A stretch of DNA of 11,023 nucleotides from Candidatus Helarchaeota archaeon (GTDB taxonomy: Archaea; Asgardarchaeota; Lokiarchaeia; Helarchaeales; JABXJV01), in contig JABXJV010000152.1 in NCBI GenBank assembly GCA_013375355.1, forward strand, positions 1-11,023, read 5' to 3'. The notes beneath the pieces are model-generated. The model had not been told where the DNA came from and ran no database searches. It was given only the letters and a program-made list of their open reading frames with translations. Below, piece after piece: positions 6,573-11,023 of this stretch (position 1 is its first letter; each line of letters starts with the position of its first letter). The position numbers and the translations under genes are program-made.

Positions 6573-6590
6573 TAATTTATATTTCTTAAC
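6573..6590 (-). promoter_or_regulatory. Probable promoter of the GTPase gene (minus strand)
   Basis: On the minus strand GTTAAGAAATATAAATTA has a purine-rich BRE-like AAGAAA followed by TATAAATTA. Initiation near 6553 would give a leader of about 35 bases before the ATG at 6517. It lies within the 222-bp gap 6518-6739, whose remainder is AT-rich with no gene that I can support. Confidence 0.45.
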
Positions 6591-6739
6591 TTTCTTTTTA
6601 AAAATGAAAGTTTAATTACAAAATTGTGAAAATTAAAAGCGAAAAGGACTATAAATGATTGGCAAATGACTTGATATTTTTGAAATTTTTTTCAATTTAA
6701 TCTTAAAAAGGTTCCTAATTTTATTTTGGGATGAAATAC

Positions 6740-7225
6740 TTAGGAAATATAATCGATCAATTTTTTTATATCTTTAAATTTAGGTGGTTGCATGAGTTTT
6801 AAATATTCCTCCAATTTCTCAATATTGGCGTCTAGGTGAAATTTTTCCAAAGCATCTTTGTTTGTAAATACATTATTTATTTGCCCAACAAGATTGCTCA
6901 ATTCATTTAGAATAAATTCTAAATTGCTTTTATTATCATTAATAGCAACAATATAATTTTCATTTTGGAGTTTAGTTAATATAATTTGATAATCTATATA
7001 CTCTAAAATTAAGTTCTTTAAATTCTTTGAATTAAATTCATTCTTAAATTTAAGAATACCCATTTTATTAACAGAATTTATAATATTCTCAATTTCAGAT
7101 GAAATTTTCTGAGATGAGGCTAAGATCTTTCCATTATCATCAATAATTAATAGTTTGTTTATAGAACATTTAGTTATGAATTGCTTAAGCATGTATTTTG
7201 AAAAATTTTTTGAATTTGTTTCCAT
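6740..7225 (-). CDS. Roadblock/LC7-like small protein
   Basis: The protein has 161 residues. Residues 10-115 follow a roadblock/LC7 pattern: a first helix, LLIIDDNGKILASS (a strand-turn-strand with the D-x-x-G-x-x-L-A-S signature), a helix (EIENIINSVNKM), strands around LEYIDYQIILTKL and ENYIVAINDN, and a final helix (LEFILNELSNLVGQIN). A charged helical tail follows. In archaea and eukaryotes such proteins often act as platforms or regulators for small GTPases, and bacterial MglB is a GAP for MglA. The longin-GTPase gene lies downstream on the same strand after 222 bp with its own likely promoter, so the two may be functionally linked but not strictly one operon. Start ATG, with a weak GGGA site seven to eight bases upstream. 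Sequence similarity to any named member is not strong enough to specify further. Confidence 0.6.
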   Translation of the reverse strand: METNSKNFSKYMLKQFITKCSINKLLIIDDNGKILASSQKISSEIENIINSVNKMGILKFKNEFNSKNLKNLILEYIDYQIILTKLQNENYIVAINDNKSNLEFILNELSNLVGQINNVFTNKDALEKFHLDANIEKLEEYLKLMQPPKFKDIKKLIDYIS

Positions 7226-7358
7226 TTATTGTCCCTATTTAAAAATTTTTTTCTGGAACTAAAAAATTAATTAAATTATTTTAACTAAATCTAACTAATT
7301 AATCATTAAAAATTTATTTTTAAAAGTCCTTCATAAATCGAAATCTGGAGAAAATACA
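7226..7358. promoter_or_regulatory. Divergent promoter interval, roadblock-like / longin-winged-helix genes
   Basis: This 133-bp, very AT-rich gap separates divergent genes. For the plus-strand gene, AATTTATTTTTA at 7311-7322 is a reasonable TATA element, about 25 bases ahead of the Shine-Dalgarno region. Minus-strand elements are masked by several similar A/T runs (7261-7275), and I cannot pick one. Confidence 0.35.
7347..7350 (+). promoter_or_regulatory. Shine-Dalgarno GGAG fixing a TTG start
   Basis: CTGGAG ends eight bases before the TTG at 7359. The next in-frame Met is about 50 residues in and would remove the conserved first strand LGLIIFKWN, so this TTG is the likely start. Confidence 0.6.
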
Positions 7359-8585
7359 TTGGTTTTAGGTTTAATTATTTTTAAATGGAATGTTAGGATC
7401 GGGGTAGAAATAGAAGCAAAAATTCCTAAAAAACTGGAAATTGAACCCATAATTTTAAAACAAATATATTCTGCGCATTTTCTCGAAGACCGACCAGGTT
7501 TTATATCCTTAATGGTTGAAACCCTGAATGTTGCAAGTTATTATACTGGTCATGAATTTGAATATTTCATATCTTTACTTCTAGATGCTGAAGAAGATCC
7601 GGATGATTATGAAGATGTATTAATAGATACAGCTCAATTAATTATGGTAAATCTTCAATATGATAAGCATTTATTACTATTACCAAACATTCTAGACCGA
7701 ATTTCATTGTATCCTACGTTTAAAGAGGAACAAAAACTTGCTTATGTCTACTCGGACGAAGTGAGACATTTAATTATGAGTAGATTAGTTGAAGAAGGTA
7801 ATACGACCAAAAATGACCTTTCAGGGTGGTTAAAGGAAAAATTAGAAATTGATTATCTCATCATTGATGATATTATTAATTCATTAGTTAAGTTGGGATT
7901 AATTAAAACCGCTATTGTTAAAATTATGCCTAGCGAATTATTATTTTTAATAAAAGACATTTTATTGGTCCGTAGACCTCCATTACAAATATTAGAACAA
8001 ATTAAAAATAAAAAAATTAATGAATCTATAGCTTCTGAATATTTATTGAGTGTTAAAGCATTTTTCCAAAATTATAAACCAACTTTAGATGACGAAAAAA
8101 TCATTTCAGATATAATTACAGATATGGATAGTTATATTATCTTAAATAGATTTAGATTATCGCCTCTTACTCGACAGGGACTTGAAAATCTCAAAGATAA
8201 AGTTAAAAATTTGGAAAAGGCTCTTAATAAAATTCAATCTGCAGGATTAATCCAAGTTTTAAAAGATAAATCTGGTGAAGAATATTATTTTTTAAAAAAT
8301 GACATTTATATTGAAAAAATCTTTCCGGAATATCTAATAGACACTATTCGAGTTAGCTTTAATAATAAATCAGTCGCAAATCTTGTGTTACTTGAACATC
8401 TAAAAAATTTAAGGAATGAATCTCAATTAGAATCTAAAATTATTGAAAAAATTGACGAAACAATAAAAAACATTGAAGAAGGTACAGGGGAATTTATCGT
8501 TCAAGCCATGAAGACAAAAGAACGTATTTTCTTTGAAAAATTCAGTAATGACTGGGAAGAAATGAACTTGAAACCTCCAATATAA
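7359..8585 (+). CDS. Longin-like N-domain fused to winged-helix segments; Asgard-type conserved protein
   Basis: The protein has 408 residues. Residues 3-125 form a longin-like domain starting LGLIIFKWNVRIG, with K-x-PK-x-LEI, QIYSAH, P-x-F and S-x3-G, aligning with the separate small protein encoded at 4620-5000. Residues 128-190 look like a winged helix (helix AYVYSDEVRHLIMSRLVEEG, then TTKNDLSGWL, then IDDIINSLVKLGLI). Residues 255-315 look like a second one, with helices 277-293 and a strand wing AGLIQVLKD...EYYFL. Residues 336-400 are helical. No enzyme motif is visible. The winged helices could bind DNA or another protein; similar helices in eukaryotic ESCRT proteins bind proteins. It is divergent from the roadblock-like gene and close to the GTPase operon, so a role in GTPase-linked signalling is a reasonable inference. 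Start TTG with GGAG eight bases upstream. Confidence 0.68.
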   Translation: MVLGLIIFKWNVRIGVEIEAKIPKKLEIEPIILKQIYSAHFLEDRPGFISLMVETLNVASYYTGHEFEYFISLLLDAEEDPDDYEDVLIDTAQLIMVNLQYDKHLLLLPNILDRISLYPTFKEEQKLAYVYSDEVRHLIMSRLVEEGNTTKNDLSGWLKEKLEIDYLIIDDIINSLVKLGLIKTAIVKIMPSELLFLIKDILLVRRPPLQILEQIKNKKINESIASEYLLSVKAFFQNYKPTLDDEKIISDIITDMDSYIILNRFRLSPLTRQGLENLKDKVKNLEKALNKIQSAGLIQVLKDKSGEEYYFLKNDIYIEKIFPEYLIDTIRVSFNNKSVANLVLLEHLKNLRNESQLESKIIEKIDETIKNIEEGTGEFIVQAMKTKERIFFEKFSNDWEEMNLKPPI

Positions 8586-8658
8586 CTAAAAAAAGTATTT
8601 ATTTAATAATCTTGAGGAATAAACTTTTTTATAATTTTTCTAAAATTAAGTAGACATT

Positions 8659-9939
8659 ATGTATTTAATGAAATATTTAGAAAAATTATTTTCTGACTTA
8701 TCTTTAAATTGGATAGATGATAATAGAAATAACGTTCTAGAATCTGAAATTTGTAATGAATTTGTTAAGCTTTTTCCAAAAATAAAGGATATTTTACAAG
8801 TTAGCATAAAGAGGGATAAAGCAGAGTCCGAGAGAACTTTAAGGCATACATTTCGATTATTAAAAGTATATTATCAATTAAAAAATGATGAATTTAAGCA
8901 TAAATCCCTAAATTCAAATTCTATCGACAACATTAAAGGTCTAATTGGGAAAATGGATCAAAAAAATTTGCTCTATTTACCATTAATATTGATTTTTCAT
9001 GATATAGGAAGACCATTCAACAGGAAACTTCACACTTATGAAAGTGCTAAAATTGTAAAAAAATGGAATTTATTAGACGATTATGGTCTTAATAGGCAAG
9101 AAATTATGTTAATAATTAAAGTTATTGAGTATCATCTTTTATTAGGCACAATTTATACAGGTGAATCAACATATTATGCATTTAACACTTTGTTTAATGA
9201 TGAAGAATTTGTTGAATTTTTAGAAAATAAGGAATTTGTAAAAGATTTTATGTTATTGAGTTCGACTTTTACAATTTTAGATCCCTTTGGTTATTTTTAT
9301 GCTCAAATTTTTGATCATTATATTGAAAAATATTCTGAAATTCAACATACAATATCCGAAATTTTACTTAATTGGCCTAATATTAATTTAATCAAGAAAA
9401 AACTTCGAAAAGTGTGTTTCGATAGATTAGACTGGAGATTAGCCTGTTCATTAAGAATTTTTCAATTAATTGGCACTAAACCACAATTAACCCATAATTT
9501 CTTCGTTGAAAAAATTAAAGATTCAGTTAAGATTTTTTTGAATAAAACGATAAATGAAAAAAATTGGCTAGAATTTAAGCAAACTTATCTTTCTGAGAAT
9601 TATCTTATTCAATTAAAGTATGCACTCCCAATTCTTATGGTACTTGCATCAGGTGAATTTAAACGGATATTTAGACCAAAAACCGTCAACACAAATTTAA
9701 TTCATTTCTGGATAAATTTAAATCAGAAAATAAAAAAAGAAAATGAGAAATCTAAATTTAAAAATGAAAATTGGAACGTAATTTTCGAAGGAATTCCACA
9801 TTGGTCTCTTTTAAAAGATTCATTTTCTCAATTTCTCGATAAAGAACTACTTAAAACCGTAATAGAAAATGCTGAAGTGAAACTCGATCATGTACGAAAG
9901 GAAAATTGGCTTTTGCTCAAGTTTGATTTTCAAATTTAA
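8659..9939 (+). CDS. HD-domain protein, putative metal-dependent phosphohydrolase
   Basis: The 426-residue protein carries the HD-superfamily ligand series: H63 (LRHTFRLL), H114-D115 (FHDIGR), H125 (HTYESAKI), H159 (IEYHLLLG) and D208 (ILDPFGYF). The order H...HD...H...H...D is that of metal-dependent phosphohydrolases acting on nucleotides or cyclic nucleotides. The first 55 residues and the region after about 245 are helical and lack recognisable domains; the C-terminal 150 residues are rich in Lys, Asn and Trp. Substrate is unknown. It is not clearly dGTPase, RelA/SpoT or a Cas3-type HD, because their extra motifs are absent. It starts 73 bp after the preceding gene, which has a possible TATA (about 8597-8606) between, so it may be separately transcribed. 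Start ATG with no Shine-Dalgarno; ATG at 8668 is an alternative. Confidence 0.72.
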   Translation: MYLMKYLEKLFSDLSLNWIDDNRNNVLESEICNEFVKLFPKIKDILQVSIKRDKAESERTLRHTFRLLKVYYQLKNDEFKHKSLNSNSIDNIKGLIGKMDQKNLLYLPLILIFHDIGRPFNRKLHTYESAKIVKKWNLLDDYGLNRQEIMLIIKVIEYHLLLGTIYTGESTYYAFNTLFNDEEFVEFLENKEFVKDFMLLSSTFTILDPFGYFYAQIFDHYIEKYSEIQHTISEILLNWPNINLIKKKLRKVCFDRLDWRLACSLRIFQLIGTKPQLTHNFFVEKIKDSVKIFLNKTINEKNWLEFKQTYLSENYLIQLKYALPILMVLASGEFKRIFRPKTVNTNLIHFWINLNQKIKKENEKSKFKNENWNVIFEGIPHWSLLKDSFSQFLDKELLKTVIENAEVKLDHVRKENWLLLKFDFQI

Positions 9940-9951
9940 TTCTATTCCTAG

Positions 9952-9957
9952 TTTTTT
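9952..9957 (+). terminator. Short T-tract after the HD gene
   Basis: T6 lies 12 bases after the TAA stop of the HD gene and immediately before the promoter-like box of the next gene. It is a weak candidate terminator. Confidence 0.3.
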
Positions 9958-9960
9958 ATG

Positions 9961-9974
9961 GAAAATTTAATTTA
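9961..9974 (+). promoter_or_regulatory. BRE/TATA-like promoter of the cupin gene
   Basis: GAAAATTTAATTTA repeats the ten-base core GAAAATTTAA of the box upstream of the VTT gene (3630-3639). Initiation near 9995 would leave a leader of about 34 bases. A second AT-rich box, GTAAATAAATT at 9995-10005, could instead give an almost leaderless transcript. Confidence 0.4.
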
Positions 9975-10028
9975 TTATTCCAAATTAAAATACTGTAAAT
10001 AAATTCAAACCTTAGAGTTGTTAGAGAA

Positions 10029-10475
10029 ATGGGTAAAAAATATGAAAAAAATATTGTAAAAGGAGTTAAAACAGTAAAATCACTTCCTTATCATAAACCA
10101 GATGTTTTCTTTTATCCAACATTGATGAGTTCTAAAAGAGTTTCGGATGCCAAGCTATGGGCATATTATTTTTTCCTACATACAACCGAAGATTTGGCGA
10201 AAAACCCGACTATTTCATGGGCTGACCGCCATCGGCATCCTGAAGGGTCCAATGAAATGTATCTAATTATAGGTGATCCTGGAGCCATCACAGTTGAAGT
10301 GACTTTAGGTGACGATAAAGAAATGGAAGTGTATGAAGTCACAAGTCCTGGTGCAGCTTATATTCCTGCAGGAGTGACGCATAGTATAAAACCTATCAAA
10401 GTTACACCTAATAAATGCGGCGGAATTTTGGCAATAGTCTCTAATGGAGAATATAAATGTCTTCCTCCAAAATAA
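10029..10475 (+). CDS. Small single-domain cupin
   Basis: The 148-residue protein has the two cupin motifs. Motif 1 is DRHRHPEGSNEMYLIIGDPG, with His68, His70 and Glu76 as metal ligands. Motif 2 is PGAAYIPAGVTHSIKPIKV, with His118 in the usual P-x-G-x2-H setting. The length fits a stand-alone cupin barrel. Cupins include isomerases, dioxygenases and sugar-binding or sensor proteins, and nothing here identifies the ligand. The DUF2117-type gene begins 15 bp after its stop, so the two are probably co-transcribed. Base composition looks somewhat less AT-rich than the HD gene before it. Start ATG; no clear Shine-Dalgarno (GTTAGAG upstream is weak). Confidence 0.85.
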   Translation: MGKKYEKNIVKGVKTVKSLPYHKPDVFFYPTLMSSKRVSDAKLWAYYFFLHTTEDLAKNPTISWADRHRHPEGSNEMYLIIGDPGAITVEVTLGDDKEMEVYEVTSPGAAYIPAGVTHSIKPIKVTPNKCGGILAIVSNGEYKCLPPK

Positions 10476-10490
10476 AAGTTAAGTGAAAAT

Positions 10491-11023
10491 ATGAAAATTG
10501 GATTAGTCGTACATGGTCCAGAGGTGGTTGATTCTGGTGGTTGCAGTCATATTTTAAATATGTTTCAAAATCATTCAATTATCGCTAAGTTAGGAGGCAT
10601 TATGGGGAAAACCGCTATTATTGATGCAAAATTAGAAGAAATTATAGATATAAAAGAGAGCAAAAGACCTAGTGAACAAATTGATGAACTATTTTCAGAA
10701 AATTTTGATTTATTAATAATTTTAAATCATGGAAAAACTTTAGAAACGGGGATTGCCTTTGGGGGAGCTTTAATATCTAATTCAGAAAGATTTAGTAACA
10801 CTATTCCTGTGATTCAAATTGAACGTCCGATGGAAGAAGATGGTGTTATATTAGCTTGGAATGAATCAGGTAGAAAAATTCTTAATAATATTAAAGAAAT
10901 AATTAGAATTCCAATATTTTCAATACCAGTAAAAATTCCACAAAGATTTAAAACAGAATCTGGTAAGAATTTTCGAATATTAATTGGTGTAAAACCAAAT
11001 GAAAAGATATTTTTAAATAATGT
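10491..11023 (+). CDS. DUF2117-type archaeal protein (3' partial)
   Basis: The 177 complete codons visible begin MKIGLVVHGPEVVDSGG and contain AKLGGIMGKTAIIDAKLE (32-49), IDIKESKRPSEQID and LLIILNHGKTLETGIAFG (74-91). From memory this series of motifs (HGPE.VDSG, LGG.MG.TA.IDA, N.GKT..TG..FG) is that of archaeal DUF2117 proteins known from methanogens, whose biochemical role is undefined. The alternating strand/helix pattern suggests an alpha/beta nucleotide- or cofactor-binding fold. It follows the cupin gene by 15 bp, likely one transcript. The frame is open to the window end, so the C-terminus is missing. Start ATG with a purine-rich AAGTGAAA upstream. The family assignment relies on recalled motifs, not a search. 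Confidence 0.72.
   Translation, partial: MKIGLVVHGPEVVDSGGCSHILNMFQNHSIIAKLGGIMGKTAIIDAKLEEIIDIKESKRPSEQIDELFSENFDLLIILNHGKTLETGIAFGGALISNSERFSNTIPVIQIERPMEEDGVILAWNESGRKILNNIKEIIRIPIFSIPVKIPQRFKTESGKNFRILIGVKPNEKIFLNN

Noticed and set aside
6680..6695. TTGAA...TTCAA inverted repeat as a terminator or regulator hairpin
   Set aside because: Only five base pairs of AT-rich stem with a six-base loop, expected by chance in sequence of this composition.
1..11023. Ubiquitin-like modifier or E2 hidden as a short ORF
   Set aside because: I checked the intergenic gaps and the short ORFs for a C-terminal GG beta-grasp protein or an E2 HPN-C motif and saw none. All gaps are under 230 bp.
1..11023. tRNA, rRNA, CRISPR array, insertion sequence or integrase
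   Set aside because: No cloverleaf, spaced direct repeats, terminal inverted repeats or transposase/integrase motifs were seen on either strand.

Overview
The window looks like a piece of an Asgard archaeal genome, most like the Lokiarchaeia. It is AT-rich and has compact, mostly single-gene units with TATA-like upstream boxes, T-tract ends and several TTG starts behind Shine-Dalgarno sites. The gene content is strikingly eukaryote-like: an Rpn11-type JAMM protease, an E1-like enzyme, a vWA protein with two RING/PHD-type zinc fingers, a VTT-type membrane protein, an Arf/Ras-like GTPase fused to a longin-like domain, a roadblock-like protein and two further longin-like proteins. A DUF2117-type protein and a cupin point to archaea generally. 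I assign the lineage from gene content only.

Region 1 (1-3549) is a candidate ubiquitin-type modification locus. The JAMM gene enters from outside the window, and its frame is open upstream of the first ATG. It converges on the E1-like gene (minus strand), which diverges from the vWA/double-finger gene across a 77 bp shared promoter interval. The three could supply deconjugation, activation and ligase functions. No ubiquitin-like modifier and no E2 lie in the window. The E1-like protein carries Leu where UBA5-type enzymes have the catalytic Cys.

Region 2 (3691-4572) encodes a polytopic VTT/DedA-like membrane protein, translated from TTG behind a clear AAAGGAG.

Region 3 (4620-8585) is a small-GTPase module. 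On the minus strand are a roadblock-like gene, a longin-GTPase-TPR-coiled-coil fusion and, 47 bp after it, a short longin-like protein whose only well-placed start is an unusual ATT. Diverging from these, on the plus strand, is a longin-like protein with winged-helix segments. Its first ~125 residues align along their length with the short longin-like protein, so the two are paralogous domains flanking the GTPase.

Region 4 (8659-11023) holds an HD-domain protein with a full set of putative metal ligands, a small cupin, and the 5' part of a DUF2117-type gene that runs off the end of the window.

I found no tRNA, rRNA, CRISPR array, insertion sequence or integrase. No intergenic interval exceeds 300 bases. 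The longest is 6518-6739 (222 bp), which holds a probable minus-strand promoter and AT-rich sequence.
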